Below, piece after piece: positions 30,645 through 41,796 of a stretch of 43,980 nt of DNA. The notes beneath the pieces are model-generated. The model saw nothing but the letters and a program-made list of their open reading frames with translations. It made no database searches and was not told the origin of the DNA. The stretch comes from Ectocarpus siliculosus (lineage: Eukaryota > Sar > Phaeophyceae > Ectocarpales > Ectocarpaceae), in NCBI GenBank assembly GCA_000310025.1, contig FN649734.1, positions 4,055,345 to 4,099,324 of the forward strand. The letters run 5' to 3'. Each line of letters opens with the position of its first letter. Position 1 is the first letter of the stretch. The translations under genes were made by a program, and so were the position numbers.

Positions 30645-31295
30645 TCAAGACGGAGCACCGTTCCTACACCTACTAGAGACACCACCAACATTTGGGAGCT
30701 CTTTACGTTTTTGCCACAAACTCCATAAAAATTTCTTGCACATCTTATCCCCGTCCTCTAGGGCCTCTTGTGCCCACCATCTATCCCCAATTATCGCGAT
30801 CGTTTTTTCGCTGTTGTCTAATTTACCAAACTTGTCCATGTCACATCCTCTCTGTCTCATTTCCTCCTCGAGATCCTCTCTTTCCTTCCTGTGCAACTCA
30901 CACTCCCCAACTATGTGGGGTCTACTCTCCTCCGATTTGCCACATGGACATGTGTGTCTATCCTCCTCTTCCTCTCTCCTACGGCTGGTATACCTCTTCC
31001 TCCGTTCTGGCAAGTCCAGATCGCCTACTCGAAATTGCAAATTTCAGCTTTTTCGCATAGTCCATGACGGGCTTGGGGGCTTCCCTGGAGTCGCTTTTCC
31101 CCAAGCTGCCTTGTCAACCATGGCTGGTAGCCTATCGTCCGACATTCTACTTACCTTGTACTGCCAATTCAACTTCTGCATGTCTCTCTTTGTTTTAAGG
31201 GAGTACATTCCCAATTCTGCTCTCAATACAGTGTTGCTCGTTGTACTTGAACATCCTAATATTTTCTTGGCCGCTGCCATCTGCACCGTTTCCAT
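30645..31295 (-). pseudogene. LINE C-terminal region
   Basis: Two frames in the same phase separated by one TGA: AAAKKILGCSSTTSNTVLRA to SWTMRKS, then FRVGDLDLPERRKRY with the CPCG...H...C motif. These are typical post-RT domains of non-LTR elements. Confidence 0.75.
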
Positions 31296-31342
31296 CTGCT
31301 TGACGGCCTTTTCGTTACCTTCCCATACCTCTCCTGCATACT

Positions 31343-32023
31343 CTAGCTAGGTACAATCACATTCAAGAGAATACACCTCTTAATCCTAGTGTCTAGGTGT
31401 GGGTCCGTAAGGATCTCGTCCATCTTGCCTATCTGAGCTTTACCCTTCCCAATCAACTTCGCTATGTGTGCGTCCCATGAGCACTCCTTCGAAATCTCTA
31501 CTCCCAGGTACGTATACTTGTCTACTACCGGTAGTTCTTCCTCCCCCCATTTCCATTTGAATTCTACGGGATTTTTCTTGTCTTCGTTACAGACCACTAC
31601 TGCGCATTTTCCTACGTTCGCCGACAGTCTCCATTTTCGGGTGTATCCTACCGCCGCATCTATTTGTTCTTGCAACCCTTCTGGAGTTTCGGATACCCCC
31701 ACAAAATCATCTGCAAACATCAGTCCGGACACACTCTTTCCCCCTACTTGGACTCCCTGTCTTACTGCTTCAACCGCCCTTATCAAATCGTTGATGTAAA
31801 TCTTAAAGAGAGTGGGTGACATCGTACAGCCCTGTGCGACTCCTTGGAGTATATCCACGTACTTCGAAATTTCCCCATCCAACATCACCGCACTTCTTGT
31901 GCATTCTGTCATCTTTTTCAACATCCTCCACATTTTCCCCCGGATGCCGATGTCCCACATCTTTTTCCACAATCCATTGCGCCATACGGTGTCGTAGGCT
32001 TTTTGTACATCGAGGAATAAACA
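31343..32023 (-). pseudogene. LINE reverse transcriptase fragment
   Basis: About 225 codons covering RT motifs A to D. The frame also runs upstream through the R repeat, which is an artefact of the junction. It ends at TAG where CTAGCTAG causes a frame change. Confidence 0.85.
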
Positions 32024-32039
32024 GGGGGGGGGGGGGGGG
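32024..32039. repeat. Poly-G tract (16 G) at the LINE / X-R junction
   Basis: Separates the 5'-truncated LINE from the R repeat tail. On the element strand it is the poly-C tail of X-R. Confidence 0.95.
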
Positions 32040-32555
32040 TACTCATAGTCGTGCATGCCGTAGTCGTTTGACCATTGACCTCGCATCCCTACAAAGCCGG
32101 GACGGAGCACGCCGGGTTCTCACCGGACCAGGCTCTCACATCACCAAGCGCGAAGCGCCGTGAGGTATTTGGCGAGTCGCATGAAGGGTGCGCTGCATCC
32201 TGCTAAGGGTGTTCGGCATCTTGTGCTTACTTCCTTGCGTACGGATGACAGCTACGTATGACTTAATTTATTTTCTGGTGCTTTCACTTCCAGAGACAGT
32301 TGTAAGCACTGTGTAACTGCCTCGAGGATGCTTGACCAATGTAACACAACGTGGTGCGATCATCCCCCGTTGCGCGGAGTGAGGGTTCTCGACCCCGCAC
32401 AACATGATCTACTCGACCACCATTATGGTTACCGCCAAAAAAAAAACGAGGTAAAAAAATAAACGGTAACCTGGTCGCCGAGTTCACGAAGTGAATTGGC
32501 TTGTTTTACAACGTCGTTGCCAAGCGACGAAAACCCAATCCCGATGGCAAACACC
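32039..32555 (-). mobile_element. X-R element, copy in reverse orientation
   Basis: R (32039-32344) and X (32345-32555) are the reverse complement of 22629-23148 with scattered differences. Its tail ATGAGTAC plus poly-C abuts the LINE fragment. Confidence 0.85.
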
Positions 32556-32972
32556 GAGTGGGGGGCACCCAGGGGGGCGCGCATAATCCGTGCACCGTCC
32601 GCCAATACAGACCTGCGCGAGCACCGTTTACCACCCAAGAGGGACCTAGCTCTAATGCAATCACCACCAACCTAGCACCTACCCACGTCAGGAACCAACC
32701 TAGCACCTACCCAACCAGTAACCTAGATTTACCGCATAAATTCCAACCCAGCACCAATCCAAGCAATAACAACCTACATAGATATTCTTCCATCAACCCC
32801 AACCTAGCACCTATCGGGTGTGTTTGGGGTCAGGAGAGTTTTAGCTTGTTTCCTGCCCTTGCCAAAGCAGAGAATCTTTGTTTAGAAGCACCAGAATTGC
32901 CTTGATTGAAAATCAACTGGTTACCGATAGAAGGGACATTTTGCGGCGCTATACATACTGGAGTAAGGAGTA
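32556..32972. other. Non-coding with imperfect CCTAGCACCTACC repeats
   Basis: CAACCTAGCACCTACCCA-type words recur near 32668, 32697 and 32799. No gene. Confidence 0.55.
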
Positions 32973-33861
32973 AGACCCTTCTTTATGGAAACAGAATCTT
33001 GCAATTATATCTTGGCATTTTGACCCAAGATTTGCTCACAATATATCGCCGCGAAGATTTGCAGTACCGCGATTTATGGGGGAAATATCTTGAATGTTGA
33101 AAAAGCGGCGTGTTGTTCCTCTCTTCTGCTTGAAGCTGAAAAAGACACAACGGCCACTTGGTCCACAGAAAATGCCAAGGTGTGGCGAAAAGTGAGCATG
33201 ACGCAGTTGTAGAAGGGGCATCCCTCCCCCAGCTGTATTGCCTCAACACTGTGGGTGGATACTAGCGATGGGCGCCTACCTGGGGTACAAAATTGAAGCC
33301 GTTGCCCACGAGCTCATGTCAAGCGGAGAAACAAAACTGTTCCGTTGCTGTCCAACTGACAAGAAAGTGCATCAACCCGAGGCCGATGACACCCATGCAC
33401 GTATCTCACGATGTAGCAGGCGTACCGAGGTCAAACCTCCGGCGCTGTCATCTGCACCCACGGATTTGGCTCGGGTGCAAACGGGTCGGGTGTGGGGTGA
33501 TTTGATGAAGAGATAGAAGCGTCGCACACGACAGAGCAGTGTTGGCAAAACGTTCCTCCTGCTCTATTTTTCTACTTCAAAATAAAGTACTCTTTGAACG
33601 GTCCCTCCACAGACTGGTGATGACGCACGTGGAACGAGCCAGGGCAAATACGCATTTTTTCGCGCGCCTTGGTTGTTTTCGTTCGCTGTCGGCACCCGTG
33701 GCGCCGACACAGTGACGACAGGGTGCGTTAGAGACCCTTGCGAGTGTGCCACGTGCAGATTTCATGGCGTTATGGACGATTAGGTTGACTGACCTTCGGT
33801 GATCGCGCCGCACTGAGGCAAGATTTGTTACGCCGCCTCAAGATTTGTCGGAAGGCTCGAC
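32973..33861 (+). repeat. Palindrome left arm
   Basis: About 889 bp, starting AGACCCTTCTTTATGGAAAC and ending GGAAGGCTCGAC. Only a few substitutions from the right arm by eye. Confidence 0.85.
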
Positions 33862-34029
33862 TTAGACCCCGATTTATGGGAACAATATCTTGTCGATAAA
33901 TCATGATCTTGGCCAAGATCTGTCAGTTTCACGATTTATGGGAACAAAATCTTCCGATATATCTTGGCCAAGATATCTCGAGGCCCGAAATCTGCCCTTT
34001 CGAACAAATCTTGACCCAAGATTTGTCAA
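33862..34029. repeat. Palindrome spacer with terminus-like repeats
   Basis: Begins TTAGACCCCGATTTATGGGA, a near copy of the outer end. It contains two perfect palindromes around TTGGCCAA (33905-33920 and 33959-33976) and two GATTTATGGGAACAA words. Confidence 0.75.
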
Positions 34030-34917
34030 GTCGAGCCTTCCGACAAATCTTGAGGCGGCGTAACAAATCTTGCCTCAGTGCGGCGCGATCACCGAAGGTC
34101 AGTCAACCTAATCGTCCATAACGCCATGAAATCTGCACGTGGCACACTCGCAAGGGTCTCTAGCGCACCCTGGCGTCACTGTGTCGGCGCCACGGGCGCC
34201 GACAGCGAACGAAAACAACCAAGGCGCGCGAAAAAATGCGTATTTGCCCTGGCTCGTTCCACGTGCGTCATCACCAGTCTGTGGAGGGACCGTTCAAAGA
34301 GTACTTTATTTTGAAGTAGAAAAATAGAGCAGGAGGAACGTTTTGCCAACACTGCTCTGTCGTGTGCGACGCTTCTATCTCTTCATCCAATCACCCCACA
34401 CCCGACCCGTTTGCACCCGAGCCAAATCCGTGGGTGCAGATGACAGCGCCGGAGGTTTGACCTCGGTACGCCTGCTACATCATGAGATACGTGCATGGGT
34501 GTCATCGGCCTCGGGTTGATGCACTTTCTTGTCAGTTGGACAGCAATGGAACAGTTTTGTTTCTCCCCTTGACATGAGCTCGTGGGCAACGGCTTCAATT
34601 TTGCACCCCAGGTAGGCGCCCATCGCTAGTATCCACCCACAGTGTTGAGGCAATACAGCTGGGGGAGGGATGCCCCTTCTACAACTGCGTCATGCTCACT
34701 TTTCGCCACACTTTGGCATTTTCTGTGGACCAAGTGGCCGTTGTGCCTTTTTCAACTTCAAGCAGAAGAGAGGAACAACACCCCCCTTTTCAACATTCAA
34801 GATATTTCCCCCATAAATCGCGGTACTGCAAATCTTCGCGGAGATATGTTGTGAGCAAATCTTGGGTCAAAATGCCAAGATATAATTGCAAGATTCTGTT
34901 TCCATAACGAAGGGTCT
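34030..34917 (-). repeat. Palindrome right arm
   Basis: Inverted copy of 32973-33861, ending GAAGGGTCT. Confidence 0.85.
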
Positions 34918-35064
34918 AAAGGAATGGGTTGGAGGCTGCAACATTTGATCCCTTTTTTTCCCTGCTCGGGATATTTTTGGCCTACAAAATTTGGGCGCAT
35001 CGCTTATATGCGTCACCCTGGGTGAATTGTAGAGTACTGGTATACGTTTTTGGACTTGAAGAAA

Positions 35065-35066
35065 GC

Positions 35067-35097
<31 letters not shown>
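35065..35097. repeat. (AAC)n microsatellite
   Basis: About ten AAC units preceded by ACGTTTTTGGACTTGAAGAA, similar to the flank of the array at 23599-23632. Confidence 0.9.
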
Positions 35098-36453
35098 CGC
35101 TTTTGTTGTGCCGAATCTCCAATGATGGCGATATTCGGCGGACCCGGAAAACAGCAGTCAAGAGGGCGCGCCACTTTAGCGCATACATGCAAATTCTTAT
35201 GGCAGCATCTTAATAAGGAGCTGGAGTTGGCTCAGAACTGGCGGGGGCTCGCGGCGGTTCTACAAGTTGATTACTTCGCCCACACCGTGGGAATACCGAG
35301 CGCGAGCTGAAGAGTAAGCTCGGTCATCGGGACAACGGCAAAGCAATCAATGGTTACGCCATTTTTTTCCGCCAAGTCGGAAGGTGGTGTGTTGTGTGAC
35401 GATGAAAATAATAAGGCATCGCGAGTGGGGGGGGGGGCGTGGGGGGCGAGGCTTTCCTAACACCCTGTCAACAAGTTGGAGGGGCTGTTCTGTGAAGGAC
35501 GGTCCAATACTCGAGTGGCCTCTTCAACCTCTGCTCTACATTCTGTCTGATTATACCGAAGTGCTGATACGTACAAATTTGTGCGCTGCACGCCGCGTCA
35601 ATAATTTCCGGGTGTGAAGGAGAGTCAGATCACAAGAGGCGCAGCTGTGATGCTGGAAACACTCACGTGGCTCCTGGGCCCGAGCGCAGGAGGCTGCCCT
35701 CAACTCCGTCCACGCAGTGCCTCTTGGTTATGTTCGGCTGTTGGGTTGCGCGGACCTTGCGACCTTGCAAATATGGCTCGAGTCTAATCTCTCCGCATCG
35801 AAGTGTGAAAACGTAGAATAAATGTGTGAGAAACGCCTCCTTGCTTTTCAGCTATTTTTTTGCTATTCAACCCCGCCCCAATCTTGACACGGCTCATAAG
35901 CGAACCCCCATGCGCCCATGCGCCTCACACGCAGACCTTAGTCGGCAGCTCTGCCACCATACAAGGTACGTAGACGCGCATCCAAAACAATTTATTGTTG
36001 TGCCACATGACCCTCAGCCGTGCCCGGAGAGGCGGCATGATCGTCCTCAGATGTCTTCCCGGGCCGTAACGAACGCTGTAACGGCCGAGGGGGGCGGTGG
36101 AGCCGTTACCAGCAGTGGCGGTGGGAGCGGGTACGGAGGTGGTTGTGCCGGTGGACGAGGGAGATCCCATGTCGGCGACATCCATGGAGTAATACCCCCC
36201 TGCGGTGTTCGGTTTTTCTCATACAATAGTGACAGCAGTGCTGTGTACTGTGAGGTGCCGGACAGCATTGTACCGATTCGCACTGCACCTCAGCGTGAGT
36301 GCCCCCTGAAAATTTGCGAAGGGTAGCACGCCAGCCGCGGTAGACCCTGCACTACGGTACAGTTACAGAGTAGTGCACGCAATAAGATATAGCTGACACT
36401 CGACCTAGAATTGGTGCGGGCTCCGGCAGGTGTGTTTTTTAGAAAGTACACAG

Positions 36454-36936
36454 AACTGCCCGTTCGAGATAATAAGTACGGAGTACAGCGGCACATACCT
36501 ACAGCAGTAGTTTTTTGTTGTCCGGGTTTTGGGGTGGGGCGGGTGATTCGTCAAGATAGACCTAGGTGCGGCGCGACGCATGGGATACTTTGATAGTTTA
36601 TGCTCTGTTACATTGCTGAGAAGCGAACAGGTGCTTGAAACGCTGGGTCATCTGAGATGGGACATGCAACGCTACTCCCAGAGGTGTTGCGGTGTCCATT
36701 GCTAAACTGCCCGTTCGAGATAATAAGTACGGAGTACAGCAGCACACCTACAGCAGTAGTTTTTTGTTTTTCGGGTTTTGGGGTGGGGCGGGTGATTCGT
36801 CAAGATAGATATAGGTGCGGCGCGACGCATGGGATACTTTGATAGTTTATGCTCTGTTACATTGCTGAGAAGCGAACAAGTGTTTGAAACTGGGTCATCT
36901 GAGATGAGACATGCAACGCTACTCCCAGAGACGTCA
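36454..36936 (+). repeat. Tandem duplication, about 251-bp unit, two copies
   Basis: Unit 1 (36454-36704) and unit 2 (36705-36936) share AACTGCCCGTTCGAGATAAT through ACGCTACTCCCAGAG with few changes. The last 22 bp of unit 1 (GTGTTGCGGTGTCCATTGCT) reappear inverted at 36953-36976. Confidence 0.85.
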
Positions 36937-37256
36937 GCGGTATCTCTGCTTCTAGCAATGGATACCGCAACACCTCGGATGAACGTTGCAAGGTCCTTTC
37001 ACACCGTCTACCTAAGTCCACTTTCCACCGCAAAGAGCGGTGGAAGGCCTTCCCTCTCTGCACCCGGGCTTGCTCTAATGATGAACCTTACGCTGTTGAA
37101 TCAAATATCGGGCTGCCCTATAGTAAGCCGTCCATTTAGTCGGATGTCCTTCTCTTATCCTCCCACACACGTACCACCCACCGGCTGACGCCGATCCACC
37201 AACGTATCAAAAATGCGTAATAATCCGAATGACTCAATATATCTACTACGCTGCTA

Positions 37257-40200
37257 CTACCGGGTACAACTCCCTGTGCCTGTGTGCGGCGCGACTACCT
37301 TCGTCTCCACCACCTGAGGTTTGGGTTCAGGACGAGCAGCGAGTATTCGCGGAGAGCAGACATTCAAGGGAAGACGGACCGGTCTTGATCGGCTTGAACG
37401 AGACCTCGAGGGGCTGCATTGGGAAAGAACTCGCCGATTTCGTTTGAAGTATTGTCAGAATGTCGCTACTACGCTGCAAGGCAATTACTTTGTGTGCCTC
37501 GCTGCAGGTAGGCGGATGGCATGAGGGGGGTAGCCTGACAGTGTGAAAGAAGTACTTGGCATGATAGTTTTACGTGGTGTCCCTTCTGTGCAAAACCAGA
37601 ACGACCGAAAACAGCGCGATGAACCTGCTAGTGTTGCATCAACGTGCAAGGGCAAAAAAACTGGGTAAACACGAACAGAAACGAGCAGGAATTCTCGCCA
37701 GGCTGAATAACCTACGCCGAGAATACCCCAGTAGGCACTGGTCTCGCTCACCTGGTGCTTAAAAACGAAGGCCGATAACGCGTCCACCAGGAACAGGATG
37801 ACAGCGAGCATCACCACGTACTTCACGTGACCATCAGGAGAAAAACAAGACAGATTTTTGGAGGTTAATACATGGTGGATACTGAAACGTTTCCCCAAAC
37901 AATGTTTCATAGTTACACGTGATCTACTACAAGGGAGTTAGTGAGGTTAGCCCTGGCACGTTTCAACCATGGTCTTTCGAGTCGCTGGGCCTACAGGAAG
38001 TTTGAAAGTGTCCTCCTAGTGTTTTCAAGATTGACATTTGCGCTGCACGATTTCTCGCCAATACTTGTGGTCCGTGGTTGCAACGATGTGAAGCACGAGG
38101 TAGGGCTTCCAATCCTGGTGTAGAACCACGTATTCATGTCCAAAAACATCATTTTGGACCCCCCCCCCCCCCCCCCCAGACACACAATTATAACGCGGTG
38201 CGACCTATGAAACTGTTTCATACTCACTTTGCCCCACCCAGCTTGCAACACCTCAGACACAGGGGGCGTGTACAACACTGGCTGTTGGTTGATCCGAACA
38301 ACCGCCGTGACATTGAACATCCGAGATGCCGCCGCCCCGGTCCCTCCCCCCCCTAGCGTGGCGTACGACGGAGCTCGCTCCCAGATGGAGTACCTCGGTT
38401 GGAAGTCGAGTGTCACTGATGTTCGGGGGGGAGGGGGACAGAAGGTGCACGTAAGGCGTGTCAGCCACAATTCTTCGAGTCTGCTCCTCGGCAGCACCAG
38501 CTAGATGATCGAGTGGGGATTCCTGCTGCCCGTAGAAAAAAGCGACGTTCAGTTGCCACAGTATGAGGCCCAAAAACAATTGAGCGAAGCTTGGGTATCA
38601 CGGTTGACTAGATACTAGTATACATCGGCCATACGGGGATCAGGCCGTTGAAAAGTCGAACGGACAACCTGACGCATTTATAGAGCTAACACGACAGTCT
38701 GCAAGGGTGAACACCACCGAGCCAAACGGGAAACGTTTCTCATGCCTCGTACGAGACACTCACTATTTCTTGCCGCGTACCGAGCCAGCAGGGAAGAGAA
38801 GAGTATTTGGTGGGCGGAAGTGATCGTGCTGGGATCCAGGATAGGATCATCCCGATATGGGTAGGTGTAACCTGTAGGAGGGTGCCCGGCCAGGGGTACG
38901 ACGAAGTCGAAACGCTTCTCGAAAAAATAGTGTTCAGCGGATGACGAGGAAGCTCAGTATTGACATGTCCCGTAAGAGGCTGCTACATGTAGAGCTTGGG
39001 AAAAATTGGCTGCTCGTGATTTCTCCAGTGTTCAAGGACGGTTTTCTCTCCGCGAAAGGTTGACGTCGGGGGTTGATTAGCGCTTTCTCTCTCATCTGCG
39101 GCAGAACGCGTCCTTCTCATGATGGCAAACCTAAAACAGACCGACCGGCCAGGAGGTGCCTATACCAAACCAACCCTTCCAAGTGCGAACGTAGCTAGAT
39201 CGACGAGCCTGCGTCATCAGAGGGAACACGAGTCCTGTAGGGACCGGGTTGTGGAACAGGATGTCAAACGGTACAGACTTTTACCTACCGCCGTACACGC
39301 TGAGCGGCCACGTCTGTCTCAAGGCCATGTCGCCATCCACCTGCATCGACGCCCCGGCAAGAGCCCCCTGGTGTTGGACGTAGGCCGCAGTGTCAATCTC
39401 CACGCGGGCCCGATCCTGTCATCACGACCCCAAGGCAGCACGTGTTCACCAGTATCCTGTGGGAGTCCTAATTTTGACCAACATAGACAAGGCTTCCGAA
39501 GAAAGTCCTCGAAAAAGATGTGGCTGGATTGGCGCGAAACCATTGAACATCTGCATTAGGTGAGTCAAGGGTACACCCTCCAAAAACACTCAGCATGTTA
39601 CGGAGCCGTCTCGACCCTTTCCGAGATTACGCTCGCACAAGCGTGTCTAGACCTGGATTCCGCGTTAATCTCGAAATTTTCCATGCGATCCAACAGTCGT
39701 AGATTCCCAGACGGATAGGCATAGACAGGCCGCAAGTCTTCCACCCTACGGTACAAACGACATACGTAGGTGGAACCAATGTTTCTCACCCGAAGTCGGG
39801 TCCGAAAGAAGGCCATCATCTTCACAGAGTGGACCTGTTCGTCTTCACCCAGCGGAAGACGTGCATTTATCACAAACCTATCAGTCAACCCGTCGCCGTT
39901 GGTATCCGTGGGAAACGTCTGGATATGCAAGAAGGCGATCAGCGCCGAGAGGTCAGAGCGGTGTTCGACGTTCAAGAGGCGATTTTTAATTTCTCAGGAT
40001 GCCATTTTCACGTCTGTTTTATTCGTAGCACTGATGTACGGGTTCCACGTAAATGGTCCTAGTAAAGGCTGTCTGCATGCTTATCCCTAGACAGATTGAT
40101 TGTCGGTGCCATGATGCTGTCGTCCATGGGTCCCTCATCGGCTACCTATGAGTACACCCGACCTCAGCAGCTACCAACAGCGCCTTTCGTGGCGCAGCTA

Positions 40201-41796
40201 CTCGTGAGGTGAAACGCCCGGTCATTTTCTAGCTTGGTACTACAACACCCGCTGTGACTTGCGCCTCATCGTTGATGTGGACGAGTTCTCCTGTGGATTA
40301 CAGCAAATATCATACAACGAACCGCGCCTGGGTAGCAGTCAGGCGGCCGCTGCAGACACCCCCCTTCCGCATGGTGGTTTTACGTGTACAGAAACGACAA
40401 CATCCCACTCCGCCTTAAACGAGTGGATCAAAGGAAGCGCTAGTGTGGTGCCTTGAGAACTGCAAACCTCTGAGTCACCTTTACAACCGCGTCCCGAAGG
40501 CCTGGGTGATTCAGCCCGTTCACCGCCGCCAGGGTTGAAAACGAGGCGCTGAAAGCCTCTCCTCCCTTGAAACCTTCTGCCAGGAATAACAGCTCCTTGG
40601 TGTACGTCACCTCAGGCTGCTCAAGGTACGTGTCGGTCTTAACCCAGAAGCCTCCAATCGGAACGGTCGCGACAGTTAACAGTACGCATTGTACGGGGTG
40701 ACAGACAATTCGGGGTGCACGTAGGGAGCAAAGCGGTAGTGAGCGCCTCGACCGCCACAGGGTGGAAGCTTGGAAGCGGGACTCAACGCAGTCACGGGAG
40801 AGCTTCGCATGAATGGGTGAGGGGCACAATATGTACCCCTCTTTACGTCGGGTTTGGAACAATCTCGTAGCACAGAAATTGTCCTAACTTTCGCCCTCCG
40901 CGAAGCAAAAGCGGGCAGAAAACAGCTGAGAATGATTGAGTGGACCTGAGCAATCGTGTCTCATCTCGCCAAGGACTGGCCACGTTACACAACTTCTGGC
41001 CAGTGCTTAGACTTCAGTTGGTGTATGAGCGGGCAGTAGGTGTTCAGAGTTTTTTCTCGCAGCACCTCCCTACAATACTTGCCGAATTTCGCCAATCAAC
41101 TTGACGATTTGGTCGTCTTGCACGTCCATGATATCTGTTGTTGTGGGCCTATATCGAAATGCAAGGTTCATATTAACAAAGAGTAAATTCGATGCGAGTT
41201 GACACGGTATAGGATAAAAGGAAAACGCATGTTCCAACCGAAGGGATGTGAAGGTGTATTGGAGCAACCTGGCCATATGAGCGTTTTATATGCATAGATA
41301 TGATGTGTCGTTGGTAGTCGTGACCAGGATTCCAACCCCGGTCCTCACTCTCTACTTATAAGCGTGGAACGCGGCCGAAGGAGGACTTACAACATGACAG
41401 CAACGTAGGATGACAACTAAGCAAGCAGCGACCTTCGCCATTCCCTAATACCACTTCTTTGCCCCTCAATAAGAGGGGGCCTCAAGGTCCAGGCGCGTTT
41501 TTGCAACTGTGTGGGGTTCGCTAGGTACATCGACTGGAGGAGAAAGAGAAGACTGGAAAGAAAGGCGGATTTAGGGGGGGGGCAAACGAACAGGGATCGG
41601 AATCCGAGCAAACAAAGATTAGGGAGTGGAAAAGCAGAGGAATCGTCCGGGTTATTTTATGGAATCACTCACTGTAAGGATCATAGGCCATGAAGAAGGG
41701 GGTGATTATCATGCTGATGAAGATCCCGGCGCTGAAAATGCCTGCAAGGGAACATGGTGTAGCGTAGTACCGCCGACACAACGGTTCCCTGTACAC
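37257..41796 (-). CDS. TMEM231: TMEM231 homologue, ciliary transition-zone membrane protein
   Basis: Seven minus-strand exons join in phase and follow the TMEM231 plan. 41673-41796: VYREPLCRRYYATPCSLAG and the first membrane segment (IFSAGIFISMIITPFFM). 40479-40651: SFWVKTDTYLEQPEVTY. 39790-39918: TFPTDTNGDGLTDRFVI, the conserved DxNxDGxTD loop. 39285-39415: AYVQHQGALAGASMQVDGDM. About 38228-38589: FNVTAVVRINQQPVLYTP. 37752-37820: second membrane segment (YVVMLAVILFLVDALSAFVF). 37257-37313: VVETKVVAP and TAG. The family sits in the MKS complex gating the ciliary membrane, which fits algae with flagellated spores or gametes. The ATG exon upstream of 41796 was not found. Exon five needs a one-base frame change at a G-run (38425-38437), perhaps a sequencing error. 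The exon 4/5 splice is approximate. Confidence 0.8.
38159..38177. repeat. Poly-C tract (19 C) in a TMEM231 intron
   Basis: Homopolymer in the intron between the fifth and sixth exons. No LINE or R tail precedes it. Confidence 0.95.

Larger units (their letters stand above)
30593..32023 (-). mobile_element. Non-LTR (LINE-type) retrotransposon, 5'-truncated and dead
   Basis: Minus-strand frames encode reverse transcriptase from motif A (FLDVQKAYDTVW) through GVAQGCTMSPTLFKIYINDL and the catalytic FADD box (SGLMFADDFVG), then thumb-like sequence (YTRKWRLSANVGKC, VDKYTYLGVEIS). A CPCGKSEESRPHIVGECELH Cys/His tail follows near the C-terminus. A frameshift near 31345 and an in-frame TGA near 31041-31049 break it. 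The N-terminus and endonuclease are missing. It starts directly after a poly-C run (on its strand) and ends with ATGAGTAC and another poly-C run. Confidence 0.85.
32973..34917. mobile_element. Foldback-type palindromic element
   Basis: A left arm (32973-33861) and right arm (34030-34917) are near-perfect inverted copies around a 168-bp spacer. Ends read AGACCCTTC and its complement. The arms contain many AAGATTTG and ATCTTG words, like subterminal transposase-binding repeats. Frames in the arms are mirror duplicates with no known domain, so I read it as a non-autonomous DNA element. No clear target-site duplication is visible. Confidence 0.8.
34918..37256. other. No gene recognised; repeats
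   Basis: Downstream of the TMEM231-like gene. A GC-rich patch (36050-36200) is open in several frames (glycine-rich on plus, Ser/Thr/Pro-rich on minus) but has no family resemblance. Contains (AAC)n and a 250-bp tandem duplication, listed separately. Confidence 0.45.

Noticed and set aside
33577-34314. Two identical 78-codon frames facing each other
   Set aside because: They are the same sequence in the two palindrome arms, without known domain or splice context.
36047-36283. Minus-strand Pro-rich frame considered as the last TMEM231 exon
   Set aside because: The exon at 37257-37313 fits the family C-terminus (VVETKVVAP) with the right phase and a stop.
41320-41345. GGTTGGAATCC B-box-like sequence on the minus strand in a TMEM231 intron
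   Set aside because: No A box or acceptor stem at tRNA spacing.
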